Source: CAZTQN01 sp964615765
Lineage (GTDB): Bacteria > Planctomycetota > Phycisphaerae > Phycisphaerales > UBA1924
Direction of reading: 5' to 3'
Length of the DNA stretch: 7,983 bases
Assembly (NCBI GenBank): GCA_964615765.1
Contig: CAZTQN010000067.1
Span: forward strand, 1 to 7,983
In this document: piece by piece, positions 1 through 6,987 of the stretch
Numbering within the stretch: the stretch's first letter is position 1
Layout of the letters: the number at the start of each line of letters is the position of its first letter
Program-made: the position numbers and the translations under genes
The notes under the pieces: generated by a model
Seen by the model: only the letters and a program-made list of their open reading frames with translations
What the model was told of the DNA's origin: nothing
Databases searched by the model: none

Positions 1-2
1 TC

Positions 3-1583
3 GACACGCCGCTCGCCCCCAACTCCGCCGACGCCACCACGGCCGACCTGCCTGACCTCCCCGTCGTCTCGCTCGGCTCGCTGGCCGACCTCGCGCTGCT
101 CACGCCGCGTTTGAATCTCAAGTGCGCCGTGATCTGTCTCCCGCGGGCCCAGTCGGCCCTGGCGACCCGCGCGGCTCAGGCCTGCCGCGACGCCCGGCTC
201 GACGTCCGCATCCTCCCCACCGTCGCCGACCTGCTCGACCAGCCCGGCCCCGACGCGCCCGCGCTCTCGAACTCCACCGTCGCGGCGTCCGTCGCCGCCT
301 CGCCCGCGCCCGCCGCGACCTGGTCCGCGACCCCCGCCATCGACCTGGCCCGCCTGATCGACCGCGCCCCGCACAGCCTCGACCGCGACGCTGTCGCCAA
401 GATCCTCACCGGCAAGCGCGTCCTCATCACCGGCGCCGGCGGGAGCATCGGCAGCGAACTCGCCCGCGTCGCCGCCGAGTTCAACCCCGCACGCCTCATC
501 CTGATGGACCGCGGCGAGAACGCCCTCTTCGAAATCGACCGCGTGCTCGGCGCCCGCTTCCCCGCCGTCCCGCGCCGCGCCCTGCTTCACGACGTCGTCG
601 ACGCCGAGGGCACCATGCGCCTCCTGCAGGAACTCCGCCCGCACACCGTCTTCCACGCCGCGGCTCACAAGCACGTCCCGCTGATGGAGGACCACCCGGC
701 CCACGCCGTCAACAACAACCTCTTCGGGACCAAGTCGATCGCCGACGCCGCCGTCTTCGCCGGTGCCGAGCGCTTCGTCATGATCTCCTCCGACAAGGCC
801 GTCAACCCCACCAGCGTCATGGGCGCCACCAAGCGCCTGGCCGAGATGTACATCCAGGCCCTCGCCCACCGCCCCGACGCCGCCAACACGCGCATGAGCA
901 TGGTCCGCTTCGGGAACGTCCTTGGCAGCGCGGCGAGCGTCCTGACCATCTGGTCCCAGCAGATCGCCGAGGGTGGGCCCATCACCGTCACCGACCCGCG
1001 CATGACCCGCTACTTCATGACCATCCCCGAAGCCGCCACCCTGGTCATGCAGTCCGCCACGCTCGACCTCCCCGGCCAATCCACCCAGCCCAACCAAACG
1101 AACCAGCCCTGCGCCGGCGTCTTCGTCCTCGACATGGGCGAGCCGATCGCCATCGCCGAACTCGCCGCCCGCTTCGTCGTCGCCCACGGCTTGTCCCCGC
1201 GCCTCCGCCTCGACGGGCCCGTCATCATCCCGGCCGACCTCGAAGACCGCCTCACCCGCCTCGCCCCCGCCTCCCCGCTCGCCCCCACCATCGACATCGT
1301 CTTCACCGGCATCCGCCCCGGCGAGAAGCTCTACGAGCAGCTCGCCTACGCCGCGGAAAACCTCCGCCCAACGGCCCACCCCGGCGTGCAGGCCTGGGGC
1401 GGGCAAGACCCCGGCGACCGCCTGACCCAAACCCCTTCCGCCGACACCATGATCCGGGACTTCGCCATGGTGCGGCACGCCGCCGACCGCCACGCGGTCC
1501 TCTCGCTCATCCGCACCCACGTCCCCGAGATGCGCCCGCCCACGCCGCCCGCGTCGTCCGCGACCCACCCCGTCGCCGGCTGA
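3..1583 (+). CDS. NDP-sugar 4,6-dehydratase, FlaA1/CapD/WbpM type (5' truncated)
   Basis: The frame is open to the left edge with no start in its natural place, so the true N terminus lies outside. A TTG at 111 falls inside the N-terminal domain and is not the start. The visible 526 codons begin in the nucleotide-binding-like domain that precedes the catalytic part in large FlaA1-type proteins (PVVSLGSLADL near 54-86, ICLPRAQ near 129-149). After a Pro/Ala-rich linker comes an extended short-chain dehydrogenase domain. It has the NAD-binding TGAGGSIGSE (429-458), FHAAAHKHVPLMEDHP (from about 651), SSDKAVNPTSVMGATK (786-830) and the late IRPGEKLYEQL signature near 1311-1343. The usual catalytic Tyr of YxxxK is Met here (MGATK, 816-830), as known for WbpM-like enzymes. 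The family converts UDP-GlcNAc-type sugars to 4-keto-6-deoxy intermediates for surface polysaccharide or glycan synthesis. Large members have N-terminal membrane helices, which would lie off-window. Exact substrate cannot be told. Confidence 0.9.
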   Translation, partial: DTPLAPNSADATTADLPDLPVVSLGSLADLALLTPRLNLKCAVICLPRAQSALATRAAQACRDARLDVRILPTVADLLDQPGPDAPALSNSTVAASVAASPAPAATWSATPAIDLARLIDRAPHSLDRDAVAKILTGKRVLITGAGGSIGSELARVAAEFNPARLILMDRGENALFEIDRVLGARFPAVPRRALLHDVVDAEGTMRLLQELRPHTVFHAAAHKHVPLMEDHPAHAVNNNLFGTKSIADAAVFAGAERFVMISSDKAVNPTSVMGATKRLAEMYIQALAHRPDAANTRMSMVRFGNVLGSAASVLTIWSQQIAEGGPITVTDPRMTRYFMTIPEAATLVMQSATLDLPGQSTQPNQTNQPCAGVFVLDMGEPIAIAELAARFVVAHGLSPRLRLDGPVIIPADLEDRLTRLAPASPLAPTIDIVFTGIRPGEKLYEQLAYAAENLRPTAHPGVQAWGGQDPGDRLTQTPSADTMIRDFAMVRHAADRHAVLSLIRTHVPEMRPPTPPASSATHPVAG

Positions 1584-1632
1584 CCGTTCGCACTCCGTAC
1601 GGCGTTCGACCCACGGACACCCCCCGGTCGCG

Positions 1633-1698
1633 TACACTTCCTCTTCCGGGACTCGCCCCAAGGCGAAGCCCCGACGCACGGGCAGGATGCCCGGGAGG
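1633..1698 (+). promoter_or_regulatory. Candidate promoter box and two-hairpin leader before the coiled-coil gene
   Basis: A -10-like TACACT (1633-1638) is followed by two GC-rich inverted repeats. The first pairs CGGG/CCCG (1647-1650 with 1670-1673) around TCGCC-CCAA-GGCGA (1653-1666). The second is CGGGC-AGGAT-GCCCG (1679-1693), whose last G is also the first base of the Shine-Dalgarno GGGAGG (1693-1698). That site lies 10 nt before the ATG at 1709. No good -35 is visible, and no U-run follows either hairpin, so neither looks like an intrinsic terminator. The hairpin next to the ribosome site could affect translation. It matches no riboswitch class I recognise, and chance pairing is common at this GC content. 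Confidence 0.3.
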
Positions 1699-1708
1699 AC
1701 GTCAGCGC

Positions 1709-2059
1709 ATGAAGACGCGCCAGCAACTGCTGATCGAAACCCACACCCTCCGCCAGCAAGCCGCCCAGCTCGCGGCGGCCCTCGAACAGTCCCAGCGGGA
1801 CCTCGACGCCCACCTGGCCGCCGAGCAGCGTCAGGATTTCATGAAGGCCGTCGCCGGCCGCTCCGCCCTCGAGCGCGCCCTCGCCGACACCCGCCGCATG
1901 CTCGAAACCCTCGACCGCGCCCTCGAAGAGGCCCGCTCCCTCCCCAGCGACGACCAGCGGACCGACGAATCGTCCGGCGTGGACCTTTCCCCCGTCATCG
2001 CACGGATCGGCGTCTCCGTCGTCCCCTCGGCCCCCCGCGGCCGGGCCGCGGCCCACTGA
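1709..2059 (+). CDS. Small coiled-coil protein of unknown function
   Basis: A 116-residue protein. The ATG is supported by a strong Shine-Dalgarno GGGAGG ending 10 nt upstream. Residues 3 to about 78 are almost entirely helix-forming (Gln, Ala, Leu, Glu, Arg) with a heptad-like leucine pattern, broken around AVAGRS, which suggests a two-helix coiled coil or helical hairpin. The tail is acidic, then Ser/Pro/Arg-rich and probably disordered (PSDDQRTDESSG onward). No signal peptide, membrane segment or cysteine is seen, so it is likely cytoplasmic. I do not recognise a family. It follows the sugar dehydratase after 125 nt and may be separately transcribed. The stop is only 6 nt from the stop of the converging exported-protein gene. 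Confidence 0.75.
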   Translation: MKTRQQLLIETHTLRQQAAQLAAALEQSQRDLDAHLAAEQRQDFMKAVAGRSALERALADTRRMLETLDRALEEARSLPSDDQRTDESSGVDLSPVIARIGVSVVPSAPRGRAAAH

Positions 2060-2065
2060 CGCCCA

Positions 2066-2944
2066 TCAGCACCCCGTAAACCACCGCTCCAGGAACGTGA
2101 ACACGTCCTGCACGCCGAGCGCGCCGGACCCATCCACGTCGGTCGCGGGTGCCTCCGCGAAGTACTCCGACAGGAAGTCGAACAGGTCCTGCACCGTGAC
2201 CGTGCCGGACTGGTTGTAATCCGCCGCGCACCGCGCGTACAGCTCGAACGGGAAATCGATCCCCGTAACGAACCACTGCCCGCCGAAGAACTGCGTCGCG
2301 TTCCCCTCGCCCACCACCTGCGGCGTGATCGGCACGCCGAACAGGTTCAGCGTCGGCGCCGCCGCGTCCGCCAGACCGACACTCACGAAGTACGTCCCGT
2401 CCGGCAACGGCGGGACCCACGTCATGTCGATCTCAAGCCGCTGGATCGCCCGCGAGTTGGAGCCGAAGAACGTCGAGGTCGTCCGGTACGCCCCCGTCCA
2501 CACCCCGCGGATCAGCCGGTTGACGCTGAAGTCGCCGTGCAGCAGCGGCGCCCCGTTCAGCGGGCTGCCGGCGTAAATCCCCACAAACGCGCCGGTGAAC
2601 GGGCTGACGGTCGTCGGGTTGGTGTTGTTCGACTGAAACCCGTACCAATCCAGCCGCTGCAACCGCCACCCGCGCAGCCCCGACCCGCTGACGGTGAAAC
2701 TGTCCGCGATCCGGATCGGCCCGTTCGGGGCCGCGGCCAGCTCGTTGATCCCCAGCCCGATCGGCACGCCGCTCTGCGTCGCGCTGACATCGGCCCCGTT
2801 GAACCCGGCGCCGGGATTGGTGACAAACGGCCCGTTGTTCCACACCCGCACCTGCCCCGCCGCCCGCTCCACCGGCGCCGCCGCCCCCGCGCACGCACCG
2901 ATGATCGCCCAGAACAGCACGCCCGCCGACCGTGAACACATCAT
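2066..2944 (-). CDS. Secreted protein with C-terminal Gly-Cys-type dockerin module
   Basis: A 292-residue exported protein. Residues 1-30 form a signal peptide (hydrophobic core VLFWAIIGACAGAAA, likely cleavage near AAG-QV). Residues about 31-236 are rich in Gly, Asn, Thr and aromatics, with phrases such as IADSFTVSGSG and LPDGTYFVSVGLA, and resemble the beta-sandwich body of planctomycete secreted proteins; no catalytic motif is seen. Residues 242-292 hold two EF-hand/dockerin-like loops, D242-D253 (DYNQSGTVTVQD) and D269-D280 (DVDGSGALGVQD), each followed by an aromatic helix, and the protein ends in Gly-Cys. Dockerin loops normally bind calcium; the fixed GC end is associated with a planctomycete-specific type thought to act in anchoring or sorting. 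Two adjacent ATGs (2944, 2941) are possible starts. The substrate or partner is unknown. Confidence 0.85.
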   Translation of the reverse strand: MMCSRSAGVLFWAIIGACAGAAAPVERAAGQVRVWNNGPFVTNPGAGFNGADVSATQSGVPIGLGINELAAAPNGPIRIADSFTVSGSGLRGWRLQRLDWYGFQSNNTNPTTVSPFTGAFVGIYAGSPLNGAPLLHGDFSVNRLIRGVWTGAYRTTSTFFGSNSRAIQRLEIDMTWVPPLPDGTYFVSVGLADAAAPTLNLFGVPITPQVVGEGNATQFFGGQWFVTGIDFPFELYARCAADYNQSGTVTVQDLFDFLSEYFAEAPATDVDGSGALGVQDVFTFLERWFTGC

Positions 2945-2949
2945 GCCCG

Positions 2950-2977
2950 ATCCTAGTTGAAGCCGCCGGGTTGTCCA
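2950..2977 (-). promoter_or_regulatory. Candidate promoter immediately before the first Gly-Cys dockerin gene
   Basis: On the minus strand, TGGACA (2977-2972; five of six bases match TTGACA) is followed after 16 nt by TAGGAT (2955-2950; four of six match TATAAT). Only 5 nt (CGGGC) separate this box from the ATG at 2944, or 8 nt from the ATG at 2941. If real, transcription would start at or next to the start codon. The AGGA inside the -10 box (2954-2951) could instead be a weak Shine-Dalgarno site, so the two readings compete. Confidence 0.4.
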
Positions 2978-3112
2978 TCCGGCGAACGCCTGCGCCCCGC
3001 GTATCCGCCGAGGTACATCCCGACCAAACGGGCCGCGCCCGCACACTCCTCACGTCCTCACCGCTCACACGCCCGCTCGCGCGCCGCGATGGCCGCACAC
3101 CCTCCAAATCCG

Positions 3113-3991
3113 TCACGGCGTGTCCGACTCTCGCTTCGGCTCCGCCGCCGGTGCGTCCACCTTCGCGTCCGCGTCCGGCGGCGCCGCGTGCTTGCTCCAA
3201 TCGATATCAGCGAGCGCCACCGACTTGTCCGGGGCGGCCTTCTCGATCGCGGCCCGAAACCCCGCGATCGGCGCCAACTTCACAAGCGTCTTGCCGAGCC
3301 AATCCCCCCCGGCCGTCATCACGCCGATGACCTTCCCCGTCTCCTGGCTGACCACCGGCGACCCGCTGCTCGCCGTCAGCGTCGCCGGGCTGTCCAAAAA
3401 GCCGGTGATGTGCCCCCGCCGCGCGACGGTGACCTCGCCCCCGATCCACACCGTCTTGCGGTCCTTGACCACCGGGAACCAGAACCGCTCGCCCGAAGGC
3501 GCCGGCGCGTCCGGCTTGGCAGGGTCGGACTTAGCAGGGTCCGCCTTGGGCCGAGCACGCGGCAACGGGCGCTCGTCAAGCTCAAGCGTGGTGATGCCCA
3601 CGGGATCTCGTTCCGGCACGAGCAGCAGATAGTCCTTGCGAAAGTCCGTGACCTTCGCGTCAAAGTTGGGCTGCCGCCCGGGCGTCGTCAGCGCTCGGCG
3701 CGACGTAGCCACCGCCGCCCCCGACGGCAGCGTCCACCGCACCTCCGAGACGCCATCCGTGATCTCCACCACGTGCAGGCTCGTGATCGCGACCGCCTTG
3801 CCCGCGCTCGTCTTGACAAAGAACGCTGAGCCCGCACGCCCCGCCTCCGCAGAAGCTCGCGGAGCCATGGACTGCAGCGCAACACACTCACCCGTCGGCG
3901 GCGGAGACGACGACGCGGGCTCCTCCGCTCCCGTCCCCACCAGCGCCAGTGGCATCACCACACCCATGACCGCAAGCGACCGCCACATCAT
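3113..3991 (-). CDS. Secreted trypsin-like serine protease
   Basis: A 292-residue protein starting at the ATG at 3991 (second in-frame ATG at 3988), chosen because GGAAAGG lies 7 nt upstream. Residues 1-22 are a signal peptide (MMWRSLAVMGVVMPLALVG, cleavage near GTGA-EE). The body is a chymotrypsin-fold peptidase of the bacterial DegP/trypsin-2 kind without a visible PDZ domain. The catalytic residues are His73 in ITSLHVVE (family form TxxHVV), Asp120 in RKDYLLLVP (family form DLALL) and Ser209 in TASSGSPVV (family form GNSGGPLV), followed by IGVMTAGG. Between Asp and Ser is a Lys/Asp/Pro/Ala linker (about 141-168) with DPAK repeats. The C-terminal tail (270-292) is charged and Pro/Ala-rich. 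It probably acts in the periplasm or outside the cell. Because the triad is intact it is likely active; the substrate is unknown. Confidence 0.85.
   Translation of the reverse strand: MMWRSLAVMGVVMPLALVGTGAEEPASSSPPPTGECVALQSMAPRASAEAGRAGSAFFVKTSAGKAVAITSLHVVEITDGVSEVRWTLPSGAAVATSRRALTTPGRQPNFDAKVTDFRKDYLLLVPERDPVGITTLELDERPLPRARPKADPAKSDPAKPDAPAPSGERFWFPVVKDRKTVWIGGEVTVARRGHITGFLDSPATLTASSGSPVVSQETGKVIGVMTAGGDWLGKTLVKLAPIAGFRAAIEKAAPDKSVALADIDWSKHAAPPDADAKVDAPAAEPKRESDTP
3515..3551 (-). repeat. 15-bp tandem repeat inside the protease linker
   Basis: Plus-strand units CTTGGCAGGGTCGGA (3515-3529) and CTTAGCAGGGTCCGC (3530-3544) are followed by a partial third unit (CTTGGGC). On the coding strand they encode the repeated Asp-Pro-Ala-Lys linker between the catalytic Asp and Ser of the protease. 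Whole-codon units imply length can vary without a frameshift. Confidence 0.6.
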
Positions 3992-3998
3992 GGTTTGA

Positions 3999-4005
3999 CC
4001 TTTCC
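3999..4005 (-). promoter_or_regulatory. Shine-Dalgarno site fixing the protease start
   Basis: GGAAAGG on the minus strand lies 7 nt before the ATG at 3991. It favours that ATG over the in-frame GTG at 4012, which would put this site inside the coding region and add seven polar residues before the signal peptide. Confidence 0.6.
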
Positions 4006-4072
4006 AAATCACGGGCCGCCCGCACCGTGCGCCCGCACAACACTACCCGGCCCTTCGCGTATCTGCCCGACC

Positions 4073-4101
4073 TTGGAGTGCACACCGCGCCTTGCTAGCG
4101 T
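4073..4101 (+). promoter_or_regulatory. Weak candidate promoter for dut, possibly leaderless
   Basis: TTGGAG (4073-4078) and TAGCGT (4096-4101) are 17 nt apart, the preferred sigma-70 spacing, but each matches consensus at only three bases. The second box ends 6 nt before the dut ATG, and no Shine-Dalgarno sequence precedes that ATG, which would suit a leaderless message. The individual boxes are weak. Confidence 0.25.
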
Positions 4102-4107
4102 CCTGAC

Positions 4108-4644
<537 letters not shown>

Positions 4645-4647
4645 TTG

Positions 4648-4670
4648 GGTTGGAACGCGAAGGCGCGAAG
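4648..4670 (+). repeat. Intergenic repeat, plus-orientation copy
   Basis: The 23-bp stretch here, ending AACGCGAAGGCGCGAAG, recurs in inverted orientation at 7078-7099 with a single one-base length difference. It begins 3 nt after the dut stop, in the 55-nt gap between the convergent dut and hicA. The pattern of short CGCGAAGG-like steps is like the interspersed intergenic repeats of many planctomycete genomes; that comparison is from memory. Confidence 0.6.
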
Positions 4671-4699
4671 ATCAGCGCGGCGTTAAGTGTGCCGCCCAT

Positions 4700-4936
4700 T
4701 CAGCCCTGATACGCCTTCAGAAAGTCCTCGCGGGAGATGCCTGCTTGCCCGCAGATCGTTCGCAACGTCGAACCTTTGATCCGCGGGTGATTCGGCATGG
4801 TCAACGGCGTGATAGTCCCGTCCCCGTTTACACGCCGCATGGCAATATGCTCGCGCTCTCGCACGATCTCGAAGCCCAATCGCCCCAGCGCGCGCACGAC
4901 TTTCTGCTTGGGCGCATCGACCGGGAACTTGCCCAT
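4700..4936 (-). CDS. hicA: HicA family toxin (mRNA interferase)
   Basis: A 78-residue protein with the small double-stranded-RNA-binding fold of HicA toxins, which cleave mRNA and stop growth when not bound by HicB. Family features visible: VVRALGRLGFEIVRE (13-27), His30 in the place of the catalytic His of the usual G-S-H segment, a middle strand TITPLTMPNH (41-50) ending in the conserved Pro-x-His, and KGSTLRTICGQAGISREDFLKAY (from Lys54), typical of the family end. The residues before His30 are ERE rather than the common GS(H). The start ATG shares its first base with the last base of the hicB stop (TGATG), implying translational coupling. The toxin is downstream of the antitoxin, opposite to the classic hicAB order. 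Confidence 0.9.
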   Translation of the reverse strand: MGKFPVDAPKQKVVRALGRLGFEIVREREHIAMRRVNGDGTITPLTMPNHPRIKGSTLRTICGQAGISREDFLKAYQG

Positions 4937-5220
4937 CAGCCCGCGATCCTCGCCTCGGCGACAAACGCTTCCAGCGCCGCGCTGGAGTCCGCGAACGCGC
5001 CAGCCCCGAACGTCTCAATATGAAACGCGATCGCCGACCGCACGTCGCTCAGCGCGTCCTCGTAGCTGTCGCCCTGACCCACAACGACCCCGCGGAGCCC
5101 CAGCGGGTACGCGACGTACCCATCGCTGTGCTTTTCAACGATCACCTTCAGGCTCACGGGCTTCCGCGACGCCGCGGACCGCGTCGATCGCCCCGACTTC
5201 GCGGGCAGTTTGCGCTTCAT
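4936..5220 (-). CDS. hicB: HicB family antitoxin, short form
   Basis: A 94-residue protein with the HicB partial RNase-H-like core at residues 24-72: LKVIVEKHSDGYVAYPLGLRG, then GQGDSYEDALSDVRSAIAFHIE, matching the family pattern of a beta hairpin, a G-D/S-x-E-E-A turn and a helix. In TA pairs it binds and masks HicA and usually represses the operon. After the core only ~22 residues remain (Ala-rich helix), so there is no obvious C-terminal helix-turn-helix or ribbon-helix-helix. The first 20 residues are instead strongly basic (eight Lys/Arg). The start at 5220 is chosen for the compact family length; an in-frame ATG at 5241 would add seven residues. Neither has a good Shine-Dalgarno. Confidence 0.85.
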   Translation of the reverse strand: MKRKLPAKSGRSTRSAASRKPVSLKVIVEKHSDGYVAYPLGLRGVVVGQGDSYEDALSDVRSAIAFHIETFGAGAFADSSAALEAFVAEARIAG

Positions 5221-5226
5221 GCCGCA

Positions 5227-5232
5227 AGTGTA
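5227..5232 (-). promoter_or_regulatory. -10-like box just before hicB
   Basis: TACACT on the minus strand (four of six bases match TATAAT) ends 6 nt before the hicB ATG at 5220. The same hexamer appears before the coiled-coil gene at 1633. I see no convincing -35 at 16-18 nt. If used, the hicBA message would be leaderless or nearly so. It would also exclude the alternative ATG at 5241. Confidence 0.25.
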
Positions 5233-5291
5233 TCGCGCCATGATCCGTCGCGGGCCACCGTACTCTGACCCCGCGCCCGCCGGCTCCCACA

Positions 5292-6227
5292 TCAACACCC
5301 CGCAAACCACGCCGTCAGGAACGTGAACACGTCCTCCACGCTCACCACCCCGCTCGCGTTCGCGTCCGCGCGCCCGGCGCCGGTGAACCAGTCGCCGATG
5401 AACCCCAGCACATCATCGATCGTCGCCGCGCCGTCGCCGTTGTAGTCGCCCGCGCACGCCGGCGAGATCACGAACGTGAGCTCACGCACCGACGTCGACG
5501 CCGCAGGGATCGGCGAAACAGCGCCGCCAACACGCTCGAAATACTGAAACCGCTCGCCCGTCTGCTGGTCCGTCGCGGTCGAGACTCGGATCGTCATCAG
5601 CCCCACGCCGGAATACACCACGTCGAACGCGAGCAAGCTCCACACGCGTCGGCAGTAGATCTGACACAAAGCCAGATTCGGGTCCTGATGCCCGGGCGAC
5701 GACAGCGCCAGCGGCTGCACGGAGAACGTCGGGAACCCAAGACTCGCCCCGCCGTTGCCCGCGTCCGCGTCATCCAGGAGCCCGCCGCGGAACGCCCCGA
5801 TCAGCCCCGTCACGCCGCTGGCAAATCCCGTCGTGTCATCTTGCAGAACAGATGCATCCTGCACCGCGTGGTTGGTCAGACGACCACGCTCGAACCGGCT
5901 GCCGACCACCCCGGGCCCGCTCGCCGACACGATCAGCGTCGTGCTCGACAAGCCCGTCGGAATCCGCGCATCCGCGATGTTGTCGATGACCCGATACCGC
6001 ACCTCGATCCGGTACCGCCCCGGCGTCAGCACGGCGTCCTCAGCCACCGGAAAAGACGCGGCCGGCCACACCGGCGACGGCAGCCGCGCCGCCACATCAC
6101 GCAGCCCGTCGGCCCGAATCTCCCGCACCGCGGGCCAGAACTCGAGCGTGGCCGCCTGCCCCGCCGCCGTCCCCGCCGCCACGCCCACGATCGCACCCGC
6201 CGCAACGCCGCTCAGCATCCGCTTCAT
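5292..6227 (-). CDS. Secreted protein with C-terminal Gly-Cys-type dockerin module
   Basis: A 311-residue exported protein. The ATG has AGAGGGG 6 nt upstream. Residues 1-25 are a signal peptide (basic MKR, then GVAAGAIVGVAAGTAAG). Residues about 26-255 have no recognised domain; LTPGRYRIEVRYRVIDN and RVWSLLAFDVVYSG suggest a beta-rich body, with a Cys pair in LCQIYCRR that may form a disulfide. The C-terminal module holds two dockerin/EF-hand loops, D261-D272 (DYNGDGAATIDD, a full DxNxDG loop) and D288-D299 (DANASGVVSVED), and ends in Gly-Cys. It is a paralogue, in its end module, of the protein at 2066-2944; the bodies are not obviously alike. The last 58 coding bases recur almost exactly at 6988-7045. 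It probably sits at the cell surface; function unknown. Confidence 0.85.
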   Translation of the reverse strand: MKRMLSGVAAGAIVGVAAGTAAGQAATLEFWPAVREIRADGLRDVAARLPSPVWPAASFPVAEDAVLTPGRYRIEVRYRVIDNIADARIPTGLSSTTLIVSASGPGVVGSRFERGRLTNHAVQDASVLQDDTTGFASGVTGLIGAFRGGLLDDADAGNGGASLGFPTFSVQPLALSSPGHQDPNLALCQIYCRRVWSLLAFDVVYSGVGLMTIRVSTATDQQTGERFQYFERVGGAVSPIPAASTSVRELTFVISPACAGDYNGDGAATIDDVLGFIGDWFTGAGRADANASGVVSVEDVFTFLTAWFAGC

Positions 6228-6442
6228 CGGTCGCCCCTCTTTGGTTTGCGAATCGCGATCATCCCGCCGAACCGTGCCGAACTATGCAGCGCATCATACC
6301 ACGAACGCCACCGCCGGCACACGACAAACACACCTCACCGCTCATGTGGCCGCATCTTCACACTCAACATAAACAGTCAGGACTCTGTTCGCAAATTCCC
6401 GGCGCCCGCATCTCACATGAGCGCGTCCGCGTATCGCACCAC
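6228..6442. other. Divergent intergenic region
   Basis: This spans the gap between the exported-protein gene (-) and the zinc-ribbon gene (+). It is visibly less GC-rich than its surroundings and has irregular codon usage in every frame. It holds the Shine-Dalgarno of the left gene (6234-6240). A TTCACA at 6357-6362 resembles a -35 box but no -10 partner follows at a good distance. Confidence 0.5.
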
Positions 6443-6907
6443 GTGGCCACCGCTACGGACACCACGCCCGAACGCCCGCCGCAACTGACCTGCTTCCACT
6501 GCCGCTACGACCTCACCGGCCTCCCCGCCGACGGCCCCTGCCCGGAGTGCGCCGCCGCCATCGCTCACTCCATCGCGCACCGCGAGGAGATCGAACAGCG
6601 CCTCCGAAACCGCCTTACACCTCTCCCCGGCTGGCTCCGCATGGCCCGCTCCGGCGTCATCGCCGCGTGGATCACGCTCCTCACCAGCCCGTTCTATCTT
6701 CGCCCGCTCGCCCGCACGCTCGGGTACCCCATAATCGTACGAAACGCGTTCGTTGACGCACTCTTCGGCGTGTTCTGGCCGCTCGCCATGGCCACCCTCG
6801 CTGTCTTTGCCCTTATCGCCATCACACGAAAGAACCCTCACCCATTCATCTTCGCCGCGTGCGCGATACTCTACGCGATGCTCTTGAGCGCCGCCTTCGG
6901 CGAATAG
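6443..6907 (+). CDS. Membrane protein with N-terminal CxxC zinc ribbon
   Basis: A 154-residue protein if it starts at the GTG at 6443. Residues 17-36 form a zinc-ribbon-like knuckle, CFHCRYDLTG then CPEC (Cys17, Cys20, Cys33, Cys36), a C-x-x-C-x-Y-D-L pattern common in planctomycete membrane proteins. After an Arg/Glu-rich stretch come two or three hydrophobic segments: about 71-90, 103-127 and 134-151. The ribbon would face the cytoplasm. The frame is open back to an ATG at 6284, but the 53 extra residues use codons unlike the rest and look non-coding, and neither start has a clear ribosome site. I do not recognise a function; the four-Cys site suggests metal binding or a structural role. 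Confidence 0.7.
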   Translation: MATATDTTPERPPQLTCFHCRYDLTGLPADGPCPECAAAIAHSIAHREEIEQRLRNRLTPLPGWLRMARSGVIAAWITLLTSPFYLRPLARTLGYPIIVRNAFVDALFGVFWPLAMATLAVFALIAITRKNPHPFIFAACAILYAMLLSAAFGE

Positions 6908-6952
6908 CCAAGGCATGCCAGAAGCCTCGCCGGACAACTCCATCGTGCCTCC

Positions 6953-6977
6953 GCGTTCGCGTTGAACGCCTTAAGGC
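6953..6977. other. Small inverted repeats after the zinc-ribbon gene
   Basis: GCGTTC-GCGTT-GAACGC (6953-6969) can form a 6-bp stem, and the next bases overlap a 10-bp palindrome GCCTTAAGGC (6968-6977). It lies 45 nt after the stop at 6907 and just beyond the remnant end at 6988, between convergent transcripts. It might aid termination, but no U-run follows on the plus strand and the stem is short. Confidence 0.25.
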
Positions 6978-6987
6978 ATCCACCGCG

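Noticed and set aside
111..113. TTG at 111 as the start of the sugar dehydratase
   Set aside because: The frame is open to the edge and the residues before it continue the N-terminal domain pattern (VVSLGSLADL), so the gene starts outside the window.
1346..2056. A 236-codon minus-strand open frame
   Set aside because: It lies antisense to two better supported genes, with Gly/Ala/Arg-biased composition and no recognisable motif.
122..2059. A 645-codon plus-strand open frame spanning the sugar dehydratase and the coiled-coil gene
   Set aside because: Its first part is an Arg/Pro-rich out-of-frame shadow of the dehydratase, typical of GC-rich DNA. Only the end, from the ATG at 1709 with its ribosome site, is a believable gene.
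2433..3200. A 255-codon minus-strand open frame overlapping the first dockerin gene
   Set aside because: It is a frame-shifted shadow rich in Arg, Gly and Ala; the overlapping frame has a signal peptide and a recognisable C-terminal module.
6284..6442. N-terminal extension of the zinc-ribbon protein from the ATG at 6284
   Set aside because: Codon use is irregular, with many A/T third bases, there is no ribosome site, and the residues show no domain or signal; the GTG at 6443 is preferred but not proved.
5688..6488. A 266-codon plus-strand open frame
   Set aside because: It is antisense to the exported dockerin protein; its composition is Arg/Pro/His-rich as expected from reading GC-rich DNA in the wrong frame.
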